From positions 1 to 49,377 of the forward strand of contig CAIXED010000080.1 in assembly GCA_903918375.1 (NCBI GenBank): DNA of 49,377 nt, read 5' to 3'. The translations under genes and the position numbers were made by a program. Under the pieces are notes generated by a model. That model saw only the letters and a list, made by a program, of their open reading frames with translations. It had not been told where the DNA came from and ran no database searches. This DNA comes from an uncultured Pseudomonadota bacterium (GTDB lineage: Bacteria > Pseudomonadota > Gammaproteobacteria > Methylococcales > Methylomonadaceae). Positions 15,282 through 24,451 of the stretch are shown here, one piece after another; position 1 is the stretch's first letter; every line of letters begins with the position of its first letter.

Positions 15282-17291
15282 TTGGTTATCTCGTTTCGCA
15301 CCAAAGCTATCATCGGCATTGCGTTAATCGAAGCTTTGCTACTGAGTATTTTAATTGTTAGCGTCTTGAGCTTTCTGCGCGACTCCAATCAACAGCAACT
15401 ACTGCGCCACGCCAAAACCACCACCAGCACTTTTGCAGCAATGTCAGCCGATGCGATCATTAGTCACGATCTTGATCGCCTGCAATCGAGCAGTATTTCG
15501 CTGTGCCATAATCCCGGCATCGTGTTTGTTCGCATTATTGATGAACAACAACGGATACTGATTCAGACCGGTTCTACCGAGGCGTTGCAAGCACCGTTTG
15601 TGATTACCGCCGACCTAAACCAAGCTACCAGTAACGTGTTTAATGCTTCACAAGTAATTGAAGCAGGCGGCATCAATTATGGCAGTGTGCAAATTGGCTT
15701 CGACATCAGCTACTTAGAAGCAACCCTATCAAAAGCTGAACATTGGAGCTTAGGGATTGCGGGCCTAGAAATGCTATTGGTAGCTTTGTTTTCAATGACC
15801 TTAGGTGGTTATCTAACCAAGCAAATCGCCCAATTTACTCAAGGTGCCGAAGACATTAGTCGTGGCGATATAGGCAAGCAACTACGAGTAAGAGGTCGTG
15901 ATGAAATCGCCCAAGCAACCAAAGCGTTCAACCGCATGTCGCTAGCAATCAAAAAATCTCATGATTCACTGGAAGATCAAGTCAAAGCGCAAACCGCGGA
16001 ATTAAAACAAGCCAACCAGAAATTACAAAATTTACTGGGCGAGCAATCGACTTTACTTGATAACCAATCGGTGGGTATTGCGACGGTACAAGATCGAAAA
16101 ATTCTCTGGTGCAATCCGGCCTTTATCAACATGCTGGGCTATGACAATTTGCAAGAATTGTTAGGCTGTTCGACGCGGCAATTTTATCTGCATGAGGCCG
16201 ATTTCATTAATATGGCCCAAGCCTATCAAGCATTACCAGACAAAGAAATACTGCGTCGCGATTTTGAATTTGTTCGTAAAGATGGCCGAGCTATCTGGGT
16301 TGATTTGAACGGTTCTCGCCTACCCATCGAACATCAATCACTATGGGTAATTGTTGAAGTAACCGCAAGAGTCGAAGCCCAAACGGCTTTGCATCGTTCA
16401 GAAATCAAGTTCCGAGCTTTGTTTGAATCGACTAGCGAGGCGATTTTCTTACTTGATACTCACGGCTTAGCCGATTGCAATCAAGCTGCTTTAAAGATTT
16501 TTGGCTGCCAATCCAAGCAACAATTTTGTACCATCACAGCCGCTGATTTATCAGCCCCCATTCAGCCCTGTGGCAATGATTCAACGCTGTTGTTGAAGCA
16601 AAAATTCGCACTTGCTCAGCAACAAGGCAGCCTGCGTTTTGATTGGCTGTGCAAACGTTTGGATACTGGCGAATTTTTCCCTGCCGAAGTCTTGTTAAGT
16701 TTGGTGCAATACGATGGTCAAACCCAGTTATTAGCCTCGGTTTGGGATATGTCGGAGCGAGTGGCGATGATGCAGGAAATTGAGCAACAAGCTAAAACCG
16801 ATTATTTGACTGGCTTATGCAATCGCCGCGCCTTTATTGCTTTTGCTGAACGCGAGCTGGAACACGCACGCCGTTACCAAAAATCGCTGGCAATCTTGGC
16901 TATCGACATCGATTTTTTCAAAAAAATTAACGATAGCTATGGGCATAGCGTTGGCGACTTGACTTTGCAGAAGTTTGCCGCAGTTTGCCATGAAGTATTA
17001 CGAGAATCGGATTTGCTGGGACGAATTGGCGGTGAAGAATTTGCGATTTTGCTACCGGAAACTGACGCCCATCAGGCGCAAGAAACTAGCGAACGGCTAA
17101 GAAAATGCCTGTCTGAATGCCGCGTCACTTTGCCGGACACAGCGATTAGCGTTCACTTTACGGTTTCGATTGGTATTACCTTATTTGCGGGCGGCACGAC
17201 TGATATTGATGATTTGCTAAACCGTGCCGACAGCGCCTTGTATCAGGCTAAAAATAATGGGCGGGATCAGGTAGTGATGGGGAGTTTGTAG
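15282..17291 (+). CDS. Membrane HAMP-PAS-PAS-GGDEF diguanylate cyclase
   Basis: A 669-residue inner-membrane protein. TM1 at ~8-30, a periplasmic sensor region of ~120 residues, TM2 at ~153-175, HAMP at ~176-230 and a coiled coil at ~230-255. Two PAS domains follow (~258-365 and ~372-490), then GGDEF (~500-665) with an intact GGEEF signature and the inhibitory RESD motif just before it. No EAL domain. It should make c-di-GMP in response to the periplasmic protein encoded immediately upstream. The start appears to be TTG at 15282, 3 nt after the upstream stop and without a strong ribosome-binding site, which suggests translational coupling. Confidence 0.88.
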   Translation: MVISFRTKAIIGIALIEALLLSILIVSVLSFLRDSNQQQLLRHAKTTTSTFAAMSADAIISHDLDRLQSSSISLCHNPGIVFVRIIDEQQRILIQTGSTEALQAPFVITADLNQATSNVFNASQVIEAGGINYGSVQIGFDISYLEATLSKAEHWSLGIAGLEMLLVALFSMTLGGYLTKQIAQFTQGAEDISRGDIGKQLRVRGRDEIAQATKAFNRMSLAIKKSHDSLEDQVKAQTAELKQANQKLQNLLGEQSTLLDNQSVGIATVQDRKILWCNPAFINMLGYDNLQELLGCSTRQFYLHEADFINMAQAYQALPDKEILRRDFEFVRKDGRAIWVDLNGSRLPIEHQSLWVIVEVTARVEAQTALHRSEIKFRALFESTSEAIFLLDTHGLADCNQAALKIFGCQSKQQFCTITAADLSAPIQPCGNDSTLLLKQKFALAQQQGSLRFDWLCKRLDTGEFFPAEVLLSLVQYDGQTQLLASVWDMSERVAMMQEIEQQAKTDYLTGLCNRRAFIAFAERELEHARRYQKSLAILAIDIDFFKKINDSYGHSVGDLTLQKFAAVCHEVLRESDLLGRIGGEEFAILLPETDAHQAQETSERLRKCLSECRVTLPDTAISVHFTVSIGITLFAGGTTDIDDLLNRADSALYQAKNNGRDQVVMGSL

Positions 17292-17296
17292 TTTCC

Positions 17297-17321
17297 GTAG
17301 GGGGCATAGAATGCACCCTAC
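17297..17321. repeat. Short hairpin repeat (GTAGGG..CCCTAC type)
   Basis: GTAGGG plus GCAT on the left and ATGC plus CCCTAC on the right form an inverted repeat with a short AGA centre. It belongs to the same family as the element at 18737-18801. It lies between the cyclase gene and the convergent desaturase gene. Confidence 0.6.
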
Positions 17322-17400
17322 CAACGACACTGTTTTAGTTTGTAAGCACTAATAAGCAAAGCGTTTCGGGCGAATCCGGAAACGCTAAGCTTATTCCGGT

Positions 17401-18531
17401 CTACAAATTCGCCACAGCCGGCTTTAGCATCGAGGTTTTACCAACCATAATGTCGGCCGCTTTCAACATCCGTTTAAAAATCGATTGTTGGCAGTAAGGA
17501 ATATTGTGCTTTTCGCACAAGGCTTTTACTTGTGGCTGAAGCTTTTGATACTGGCTTAATGGCAAATCCGGCCATAAATGATGTTCGATTTGGTAATTTA
17601 ACCAGCCGTAAAAGAAATCATTAAAGTTAGAACCGGTCGGATAATTCACCGAGCCTAAAATCTGCCGCAAATAGAACTCGCCTTTACTGTTGGATTTTTC
17701 ATCAAACATCATCACATCGTCGCCAGCATGATTAGGAATCATCACCAGAAACGTGTGCATATTGGTGAAAATTTCTGCCAAAACCGAGGTCAGCAAGACG
17801 TTGATTGCCGCAACACTACCTAATGGCAAAAACAAGGCCGGTAACAAAACAAAACGATAGCCAATATACGGCAACACACTTTCTAACCACAACGAGCGAC
17901 CTTGTTCGGTGAACATGCTCCAAGCACCAAGCCGTGTGGTGGCTGGTCTTGGTTTACCTTGTTGACGCGCTGCATTTAGACACAATTCTTTATGAGTCCG
18001 TGGCGTGTAATAGCTGATTTTCCAAATCCCAGAAAACAAAGCCACAATCGAATAACGTAGCCACATCGGCAAACTCGATTGTCTGAGCCATTCCATATTG
18101 TGCTGAGCATTATTAGGATCGCCAATTTCACCCAAGCTATAGTGATGCAATAAATCATGTTCATGATGCCAACCGGCAGGCGTCATCCAATCCGGCCAAT
18201 CAAGAAACCGCCGCCAGCCTTTGGCGAACTGTTTGCTGGTGTGATTTTTATTAGCCTGTTCAAGCTTGTCATAACCTTTATGCTGAATCGGATGCGCGAC
18301 TTGAGTCCAACGGGTAAAACTGCCTTGACTGATGAGGTAGGCAGAAATGGGATTCGGCATCAGCCAAGCGGTGCCGTAACCGACAAGCGTACAAGCTTGT
18401 CCCCAGCGTTCGATTTTTTTTAAGTGCTTATAATCTTCAGCGCTAATGTCGGCTAAAGCTTGCTTATGGAGTTGGCCAATATCGTAAGCCAATTGCTCAC
18501 GATCGACCGTTTGGTAACTTTGTAAACTCAA
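17401..18531 (-). CDS. Membrane fatty acid desaturase
   Basis: A 376-residue integral membrane desaturase (PF00487-type) that inserts a double bond into acyl chains using a di-iron centre. Three histidine boxes are visible: HPIQHKGYD near residue 80, HHEHDLLHH near residue 122 and QIEHHLWP near residue 315. Hydrophobic segments lie between the boxes. The start is read as TTG at 18531 with AGAGG 9 nt upstream; no better ATG is in frame. It stands alone between hairpin repeats. Substrate and position of the double bond cannot be told from sequence. Confidence 0.88.
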   Translation of the reverse strand: MSLQSYQTVDREQLAYDIGQLHKQALADISAEDYKHLKKIERWGQACTLVGYGTAWLMPNPISAYLISQGSFTRWTQVAHPIQHKGYDKLEQANKNHTSKQFAKGWRRFLDWPDWMTPAGWHHEHDLLHHYSLGEIGDPNNAQHNMEWLRQSSLPMWLRYSIVALFSGIWKISYYTPRTHKELCLNAARQQGKPRPATTRLGAWSMFTEQGRSLWLESVLPYIGYRFVLLPALFLPLGSVAAINVLLTSVLAEIFTNMHTFLVMIPNHAGDDVMMFDEKSNSKGEFYLRQILGSVNYPTGSNFNDFFYGWLNYQIEHHLWPDLPLSQYQKLQPQVKALCEKHNIPYCQQSIFKRMLKAADIMVGKTSMLKPAVANL

Positions 18532-18698
18532 AATAGGTTGCCTCTTTGCAGAACAAGGGGATTAAGACAACATCTGAGTGCTGACTGTATTTACGATTTT
18601 ACGCCAAAATCTTACAAGTTGCTGTATTTGAAACAGATAAGTGCTGATTTTGATGTTAAAGCGTTTACAGGAGAGCCAAAATTGGCGACTGGAAAATA

Positions 18699-18721
18699 CC
18701 GTCCTTCGCGATGAAGGACGG
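18699..18721. repeat. Hairpin repeat, 9-bp perfect stem
   Basis: CCGTCCTTC (18699-18707) and GAAGGACGG (18713-18721) around a 5-nt loop. No T-run follows on either strand. It lies in the gap between two minus-strand genes. Confidence 0.6.
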
Positions 18722-18736
18722 CGGAAAAGAATTAAG

Positions 18737-18801
18737 GCGTAGAGTGCATTTTATGTACCCATATCGCCAAAAGCTGGTGGTGCATAGAATGCACCCTACG
18801 C
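18737..18801. repeat. Nested palindromic repeat supplying the stop codon of the RTX gene
   Basis: The outer arms GCGTAG and CTACGC, with GTGCAT and ATGCAC inside, form a 65-bp inverted element. The right half contains its own hairpin, GGTGCAT around AGA with ATGCACC. The right arm overlaps the 3' end of the RTX gene: the gene's TAG stop (18796-18798) lies inside the repeat. It is related to the repeat at 17297-17321. Confidence 0.6.
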
Positions 18802-21800
18802 AACCACCTGAAAATCACTGAAAGCAACAGCCGGATGGTGAGCGGTCTGACCAATAAAAGCGATTTGCACAGCAGCATCGCCACCGATGCCGTCATCATC
18901 GTAATACAGCGCACCGGTTGTGGTGTTGTAAATGACTCGATCACTGGCATCGTGGGCGGCGGTTTGATTAGCGCCAGCCCAAAATTGGCCTCGATTTAGA
19001 TGATCGCCCGTCAAAGCAGGAAAAATAATCTGACTGAGCTGAATTTTATCGCTACCCGAAACAAAATCAGTGATCAGATCAAGGTTGTTGGTGGCGTAAA
19101 TCGCTTTATCGAAAACAAACACATCCCTGCCAGCACCGCCGCTCAAAATGTCATTGCCCAGCCCGCCTTGTAAATAATCGTTACCGTTGCCACCATTTAG
19201 AGTGTCATTACCTTCCGCCCCTATCAGCTTATCCGGCCCCGCTTTACCATTCAGCGTATCGTCACCTGCCCCGCCAGTTAAGGTATCCGCGTTTGAAGTA
19301 CCGTTGAGAATTTGCTTAACGACAGTCGTGTTATTTATCGGGGTAAATTCATAAGGGGTTGATGAAAAAGCAACGCTATTGATGTTCTTGACCAAATGCG
19401 TTCCAAGATTGCTGCCATCAGTCACCCAAAGTTCTGTGCCATTGATGCCATCATCCGCAGAAAAAACCACCTGACCATTACCTATTGCCGCAAAATAATT
19501 CAAATGAGCACCTTGACTACCGAGATGAATATCTTTGACCAGCGAAGTACCGGCCGCAGTACCATCGGTCGTCCATAATTCAGAGCCATGAACACCGTCG
19601 TCAGCAACAAAAACCGCATGACCATTACCCAATGCAACCAAGCTGGAAGGAAAAGAGCCATTCGCCCCCTGCCAAATATCTTTTACCAATTTAGTCCCCA
19701 GCGTTGTGCCATCAGTCACCCACAGCTCAGTGCCATGAACCCCGTCATCGGCATGAAAAACCACCAAGCCATTGCCCAGTGCAGTCTGGTAATAAGGATA
19801 GGAACCATTGCCGCCAGAATTAATATCTTTGAGTAATTGGGTGCCTGCGGTAGTGCCGTCGGTAATCCACAGCTCATATTCATTAGCCTGATTGTAAGCA
19901 CTAAAAACCGCCTTGCCATTGGTCAATAAAGCGAATTGATGCGGCCAGCCATCGCCACTGCCGAGATTAATATCTTTAACTAACTTGGTGCCAATCGACG
20001 TACCATCTGTCACCCACAATTCCCCGCCATGCACCGCATCGTTAGCTTGAAAAATCGCCTTACCATTAGCGAGTAAAATCATATCGCTGGGCAGAGAATC
20101 ATTAGCGCCAGCGTTAATATCTTTAAGCAACTTAGTACCGGCTGCACTGCCATCGGTGATCCACAATTCAGCGCCGTTAATCGCATCGCGAGCAACAAAA
20201 ATAGCTTGTCCGTTAGCCAATGCTAAAAAGTTATACGGCGATGATCCCGTATCGCCTATTGCAATATCTTTTAATAAACGGGTGCCAGCCGTGGTGCCAT
20301 CAGTAATCCAAAGCTCATTCCCATGGATACCATCATTAACACTAAATACACCGCGACCAGCGCTTAATAAAGTAAAGTTCCAGAACGATGAGCTATCAGT
20401 ACCTGGATTAATATCTTTGAGTACCTTAGTGCCAGCCGAGGTACCATCGGTAATCCATAATTCATTGCCATTAGTCTGATCAAAACCTCTAAACAGCGCT
20501 TTACCATTAGCCAATAAAGCAAAATAATTCGGAGACGAGCCGCCAAAGCCGGGATAAATATCTTTTACTAAATGGGTTCCTGCGGTGGTTCCATCGGTAA
20601 TCCATAATTCACTGCCGTGAATGTAATCGGTAGCACTAAAAATCGCCTGACCATTATTCAAAGCCAGCATTTGCCGAGGATTGGAATCAAATGACACATC
20701 AATTCCAAGGTATAAATCTTTGACTAATCGGGTACCAACTGTGGTGCCGTCGGTAATCCATAACTCGGTACCGTTATTCAGATCAGTTGCCCTAAACATG
20801 ACATCGCCATTGGCTAAGACGACAAAATCAGACGGCATAGAGCTACCACTGCCAACAAAAATATCTTTGATCAACCGCGTTCCTATCGCAGTACCATCAG
20901 TCACCCACAATTCGTCACCATGCGTGGCATCCGTGGCTCGGAAAATTAATTTGCCATTGCCGATAGCGGTCAATTCGCTGGGATACGAATCACCGCTGCC
21001 AACAAAAATATCTTTCAGTAATTTAGTCCCCGCTACAGTGCCATCACTGACCCATAATTCATAACCTTTATTGCTACTGGCGTCATAAGCCACAAACACC
21101 GCCTTACCATTGCCTAATGAAGTTTGATGCAGCGGTGAAGCATCATCGACATAAGCATAAATCGGCTTTAATAACTGAGTCCCAGCCGAACTACCATCGC
21201 TAATCCATAGCTTAGAACCATTAACGCCATCATCAGCGATAAACAAAATTTGGCCATTACCCAAGGCAGTGACATAACTCGGATATGAACTATTAGCGCC
21301 CAAATTAATGTCTTTTAATAAATGTGTCCCAGCCACGGTGCCGTCAGTGACCCAAAGCTCATTACCATTAGCGGCATCGGCCTTAAAAATCAGCTTGCCA
21401 TTGCCGAGTGTGGCAAACACTTGTGGATTGCTAAAAGTAGCACCGGTATTAATCGCATGAGTTCCGCCAACAGTGCCGTCAGTTACCCACAATTGATTGT
21501 TATTAGCCGCATCAGTAGCGCTAAAAATAGCCTGACCGTTAGGCAGTAAGGTAGTGAAATAAGGATAGGTTTCGCTGATATTTTTCAACAAGCTAGTGCC
21601 TGCCGTGGTGCCGTCTGTAACCCACAGTCCTTGGTTAAAAGAACTGTCCATAGCCATAAAAATCAGCTTACCGTTACCTAATAAAGTGAAGTTATAGGGA
21701 TTAGAGCCATTAGCGCCAACATTAATGTCTTTTAATAAATGCGTCCCCGCTGCAGTTCCGTCGCTGATCCAAAGCTCTCGCCCCTTAATCCCATCATCAG

Positions 21801-21975
21801 CGGTGAAAAGTAGCTGACCATTTTTCAAAGCGGTTAAATAATAGGGATAAGCACTGCCAACACCGACGGCAATATCTTTCACCAAATGAGTACCGCCCGC
21901 TGTCCCGTCCGTCACCCAAAGCTCTACGCCCTTAGTAGGATCAGTTGCTCCAAAAAATACTTTAGTTTTGCTCAT
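18796..21975 (-). CDS. Secreted RTX protein with 18 ELWxTDGT repeats
   Basis: A 1059-residue acidic protein built from 18 copies of a ~49-residue repeat. Each copy carries ELW(V/I)TDGTxxGTxLLKDI and a preceding GNGKxIFxAxD, the pattern of a beta-propeller-like array (residues ~1-895). Then follow about six glycine-rich nonapeptides (GGAGDDTLN, GAEGNDTLN, GGNGNDYLQ and similar; ~915-970) that bind Ca2+, and a C-terminal segment typical of type I secretion substrates (DVFVFDKAI, ITDFVSGSDKI). No N-terminal signal peptide. A surface or extracellular role is likely, but ligand and function are unknown. ATG 21975 is favoured by GGGAG 7 nt upstream over GTG 21981. No ABC/HlyD secretion genes are nearby. 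Confidence 0.87.
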   Translation of the reverse strand: MSKTKVFFGATDPTKGVELWVTDGTAGGTHLVKDIAVGVGSAYPYYLTALKNGQLLFTADDGIKGRELWISDGTAAGTHLLKDINVGANGSNPYNFTLLGNGKLIFMAMDSSFNQGLWVTDGTTAGTSLLKNISETYPYFTTLLPNGQAIFSATDAANNNQLWVTDGTVGGTHAINTGATFSNPQVFATLGNGKLIFKADAANGNELWVTDGTVAGTHLLKDINLGANSSYPSYVTALGNGQILFIADDGVNGSKLWISDGSSAGTQLLKPIYAYVDDASPLHQTSLGNGKAVFVAYDASSNKGYELWVSDGTVAGTKLLKDIFVGSGDSYPSELTAIGNGKLIFRATDATHGDELWVTDGTAIGTRLIKDIFVGSGSSMPSDFVVLANGDVMFRATDLNNGTELWITDGTTVGTRLVKDLYLGIDVSFDSNPRQMLALNNGQAIFSATDYIHGSELWITDGTTAGTHLVKDIYPGFGGSSPNYFALLANGKALFRGFDQTNGNELWITDGTSAGTKVLKDINPGTDSSSFWNFTLLSAGRGVFSVNDGIHGNELWITDGTTAGTRLLKDIAIGDTGSSPYNFLALANGQAIFVARDAINGAELWITDGSAAGTKLLKDINAGANDSLPSDMILLANGKAIFQANDAVHGGELWVTDGTSIGTKLVKDINLGSGDGWPHQFALLTNGKAVFSAYNQANEYELWITDGTTAGTQLLKDINSGGNGSYPYYQTALGNGLVVFHADDGVHGTELWVTDGTTLGTKLVKDIWQGANGSFPSSLVALGNGHAVFVADDGVHGSELWTTDGTAAGTSLVKDIHLGSQGAHLNYFAAIGNGQVVFSADDGINGTELWVTDGSNLGTHLVKNINSVAFSSTPYEFTPINNTTVVKQILNGTSNADTLTGGAGDDTLNGKAGPDKLIGAEGNDTLNGGNGNDYLQGGLGNDILSGGAGRDVFVFDKAIYATNNLDLITDFVSGSDKIQLSQIIFPALTGDHLNRGQFWAGANQTAAHDASDRVIYNTTTGALYYDDDGIGGDAAVQIAFIGQTAHHPAVAFSDFQVVA

Positions 21976-22129
21976 AGACACACTCCCTATTTCTATTGAT
22001 CGCCATTAGGCAAGTCGATTTTTGATTACCGAACAGCAAGTTACCGTTCAACTTGATCAAATTCTGTGCGAAAACACATACAGAATTAAACAATTAGAAA
22101 TTAGGAGCTGAGTTTGATTGTGTGCTATT

Positions 22130-22158
22130 TTGACTCTGCTAAAAAAGCTGGCATTAAT
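22130..22158 (+). promoter_or_regulatory. Candidate sigma-70 promoter for the 26-residue peptide gene
   Basis: TTGACT (22130-22135) and ATTAAT (22153-22158) with an ideal 17-nt spacer, ending 32 nt before the ATG at 22191. Confidence 0.5.
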
Positions 22159-22190
22159 CAGCAAAAATAATAATAAAAGCGGGGGACAAC

Positions 22191-22271
22191 ATGAAAAACT
22201 TAATTAAAGTGATCATTGCTGCATTTAACGAAGGCCGTAGACAACCTAGAAACGCTGACTTCTGGCCTTGA
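22191..22271 (+). CDS. Putative 26-residue peptide, function unknown
   Basis: Encodes MKNLIKVIIAAFNEGRRQPR followed by NADFWP: an amphipathic or hydrophobic helix, then a basic linker and an aromatic end. Support is contextual: a good promoter candidate, a GGGGGAC ribosome-binding site about 5 nt before the ATG, and a strong hairpin beginning 12 nt after the stop. Together they form a compact monocistronic unit between the RTX gene and the RhlE gene. I do not recognise the family. The transcript could instead act as a regulatory RNA. Confidence 0.45.
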   Translation: MKNLIKVIIAAFNEGRRQPRNADFWP

Positions 22272-22282
22272 GAGAAATAACA

Positions 22283-22315
22283 CTGAGCAAGCCGAAGTCT
22301 TTTCGGCTTGCTCAG
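22283..22315. terminator. Strong 14-bp hairpin between the small peptide gene and the helicase gene
   Basis: CTGAGCAAGCCGAA (22283-22296) pairs perfectly with TTCGGCTTGCTCAG (22302-22315). It sits between convergent genes and could end both transcripts, but neither side has a proper T-run. Confidence 0.5.
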
Positions 22316-22322
22316 CCAACCA

Positions 22323-23453
22323 CTAAAACCCTTCCACCTGCTGACGCGGCAGTTTGCTACCAATTAGTTTTTCAACCAATTTCAAAGCTTGTTGTTCGTC
22401 TTGAGACACCAAAGAAATCGCCTGACCATTTTGGCCCGCGCGACCCGTTCTACCAATCCGATGCACGTAATCAGCTGCCGAACGCGGTAATTCAAAATTA
22501 ACCACCTGCGGCAATTGGGCTATATCAATACCGCGAGCGGCGACATCGGTGGCGACGAGGATTTGAATCTCCCCCGCTTTGAACCCCGCCAAAGCACTGG
22601 TTCTAGCGCCTTGGCTTTTATTACCGTGAATCGCAGCGGCTTTGATTTGCGCGGCGTTCAGCTTCTCGGTCAGTTTATTGGCACCATGCTTGGTACTCAT
22701 AAACACTAAGACTTGCTGCCATTTTTGAGTTTTAATCAAATGAATCAACAAAGCGGTTTTTGCCGATTTATTCACCGTGTAAACCTGTTGATCGATAGTT
22801 TCTGCGGCAGAGTTTTCAACCGCCACTTCAATTTTCAACGGGTTATGCAGTAAGTCTTCGGTTAATTTACGAATATCCGTGGAGAAAGTCGCCGAAAACA
22901 ATAGGTTTTGGCGTTTTTTCGGCATTAAGGCCAACACTTTGCGAATATCTTTGATAAAGCCCATATCCAACATGCGATCAGCTTCATCTAAAACCAAAAT
23001 TTCGACCTTGTTCAGAGTCACGGCATTTTGACTGACTAAATCCAATAAGCGTCCAGGGGTAGCGGTCAAAATATCCACCCCACCCCGCAAGCGCATCATT
23101 TGCGGATTAATTTTCACCCCGCCAAATACCACCTCCGACTTTAAGCTAGGATGTAAATGACGACCGTATTTCACTACCGATTCGCCCACTTGCGCTGCCA
23201 ATTCACGGGTTGGGGTCAGAATCAAACAGCGCACAGGCCGATTTCGACCGTAATTGGTTTTCGACAATTGCTGCAAAATCGGCAAGGTAAAACCAGCGGT
23301 TTTGCCGGTGCCGGTTTGAGCGGCGGCTAATAAATCGCGTCCGGTCAGAATCGCCGGTAAGGCTTTGGCTTGAATCGGTGTTGGGGTTGTATAGCCGGAA
23401 TCGGCAATTGCTTTTAATAAAGCCTCGGATAATCCGAGATTGGAAAATGGCAT
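22323..23453 (-). CDS. rhlE: DEAD-box ATP-dependent RNA helicase, RhlE-like
   Basis: A 376-residue helicase core. The Q motif region ([24 protein letters not shown]), Walker A (AAQTGTGKT), PTRELA, GG, TPGR, DEAD ([13 protein letters not shown]), SAT and the C-terminal RecA motifs ending [10 protein letters not shown] are all present. The C-terminal tail is short, as in RhlE-type proteins involved in ribosome assembly and RNA turnover. ATG 23453 begins exactly at the conserved MPFSNLGL; extending to 23579 would add 42 residues of unlikely sequence. The ribosome-binding site is weak (GAG). Confidence 0.9.
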   Translation of the reverse strand: MPFSNLGLSEALLKAIADSGYTTPTPIQAKALPAILTGRDLLAAAQTGTGKTAGFTLPILQQLSKTNYGRNRPVRCLILTPTRELAAQVGESVVKYGRHLHPSLKSEVVFGGVKINPQMMRLRGGVDILTATPGRLLDLVSQNAVTLNKVEILVLDEADRMLDMGFIKDIRKVLALMPKKRQNLLFSATFSTDIRKLTEDLLHNPLKIEVAVENSAAETIDQQVYTVNKSAKTALLIHLIKTQKWQQVLVFMSTKHGANKLTEKLNAAQIKAAAIHGNKSQGARTSALAGFKAGEIQILVATDVAARGIDIAQLPQVVNFELPRSAADYVHRIGRTGRAGQNGQAISLVSQDEQQALKLVEKLIGSKLPRQQVEGF

Positions 23454-23588
23454 TAAGGGTCTCGATGGGGGAAAAATAGCGGTAATTGTTTTAGGCTTAG
23501 CTGTGAAAGCTTGGTTTACATCGGTGATGATTAGCGGGTAACACAGTGGGCTGGTATTGCAGTAGTTTATCACGCCCACTTAGTTATA

Positions 23589-23730
23589 TCGGTTTGCTAG
23601 CCAGTTAAGGCTTTTCCGTTCGCCCTGAGTTTGTCGAAGGATGATCGGAAAAGCCGAGTCATCGCCATTCATGCTTCGACAAGCTCAGCACGAACGGCTT
23701 AGGTGGTAGGCAAGATTTATAAATCAGGTT
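23589..23730 (+). repeat. Dispersed ~150-bp repeat, copy A
   Basis: The element contains two internal inverted cores, TGTCGAAGGATG and CATGCTTCGACAAGCTCAG, and ends with CGAACGGCTTAGGTGG and GGCAAGATTT. An inverted copy lies at 45203-45356 and a fragment at 11094-11130. It contains no open reading frame. The GAGCTTGTCGAAG core is a widely scattered intergenic repeat in proteobacteria. It looks like a non-autonomous (MITE-like) element. Confidence 0.7.
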
Positions 23731-23777
23731 CTCACAAACCCAATGCTTGATGCCTAACCAAAATCATCGCTATTCGA

Positions 23778-24140
23778 TTAGAGGAAGAACAACACTTGTT
23801 TAGCAATCGCAATTTTGACGATTAAAAACAGGGTAATCAAAGAACCACCAAACGCCTGCCAGCGGCGAATACCTTGGGTTTTCATGGTCACTAAACCTAA
23901 AGCGATAAACACCAACATCAAAATCAGTTTTGCCACAATCCAACCATAAGACTGACTTAGCCATTCGCCCTGCACTGTCAACATAATCCCAGATAGCAAT
24001 AAAACACTCGCCAAAGCATGAGGGGCAATTTTCAACCATTTGTTCTGCAACATGTCTGGCTGACGCTCAGCCAAATACACTCTGTAGAAAAAAGTGACGG
24101 CAACGATTAAGACGAATAATAGATGAATGTGTTTCAACAT
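23778..24140 (-). CDS. SirB2 family membrane protein
   Basis: A 120-residue protein with four hydrophobic segments (roughly 3-22, 40-58, 65-85, 95-117). It opens LKHIHLLFVLIVAVTFFYRV and carries KIAPHALASVLLLSGI, which is the SirB2 pattern. Family function is poorly known; these are small inner-membrane proteins. It is flanked by repeats on both sides and appears to be a single-gene unit. Confidence 0.82.
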   Translation of the reverse strand: MLKHIHLLFVLIVAVTFFYRVYLAERQPDMLQNKWLKIAPHALASVLLLSGIMLTVQGEWLSQSYGWIVAKLILMLVFIALGLVTMKTQGIRRWQAFGGSLITLFLIVKIAIAKQVLFFL

Positions 24141-24451
24141 GATTAAACCGATAGATGAGTTAAAGAAGCCCCAATATAACCAAAATCGCTAGTAGCGATA
24201 AGCTAAATTTCAAACGGCTTTTTTGTCATCCGTTAGGGATCGTTTAATTTTAAAGGTATTGAATCACTTAAAGGCCAAGGGATTCCTGACGGAATGACAA
24301 AACGAAAAGTTAAGGCAATTAATACAGGGTACTGATTTTTTAAAGCGCTATGGTTACCTTCAGCATCATTGGCTTCGTCATTCTCGCGAAAGCGGGAATG
24401 ACGACAATATCCAACAATGACGGAAATTTCTGAGCAACATCATTTATAAAC
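24141..24451. repeat. Gene-free stretch carrying two palindromic intergenic repeats
   Basis: About 311 bases without a gene. The first element has inverted ends TTTTGTCATCCGT (from 24221) and ACGGAATGACAAAA (to 24302), an ~80-bp MITE-like unit. The second is a hairpin, CGTCATTCTCGC and GCGGGAATGACG around GAAA (24376-24403), the common GTCATTCCCGC-type bacterial repeat. It may also shield the 3' end of the transglutaminase-like gene transcript. Confidence 0.6.

Noticed and set aside
18796..21975. Regularly spaced repeated DNA that could suggest a CRISPR array
   Set aside because: The period is ~147 nt, degenerate at DNA level, and encodes protein repeats; no identical short repeats with unique spacers are seen anywhere in the window.
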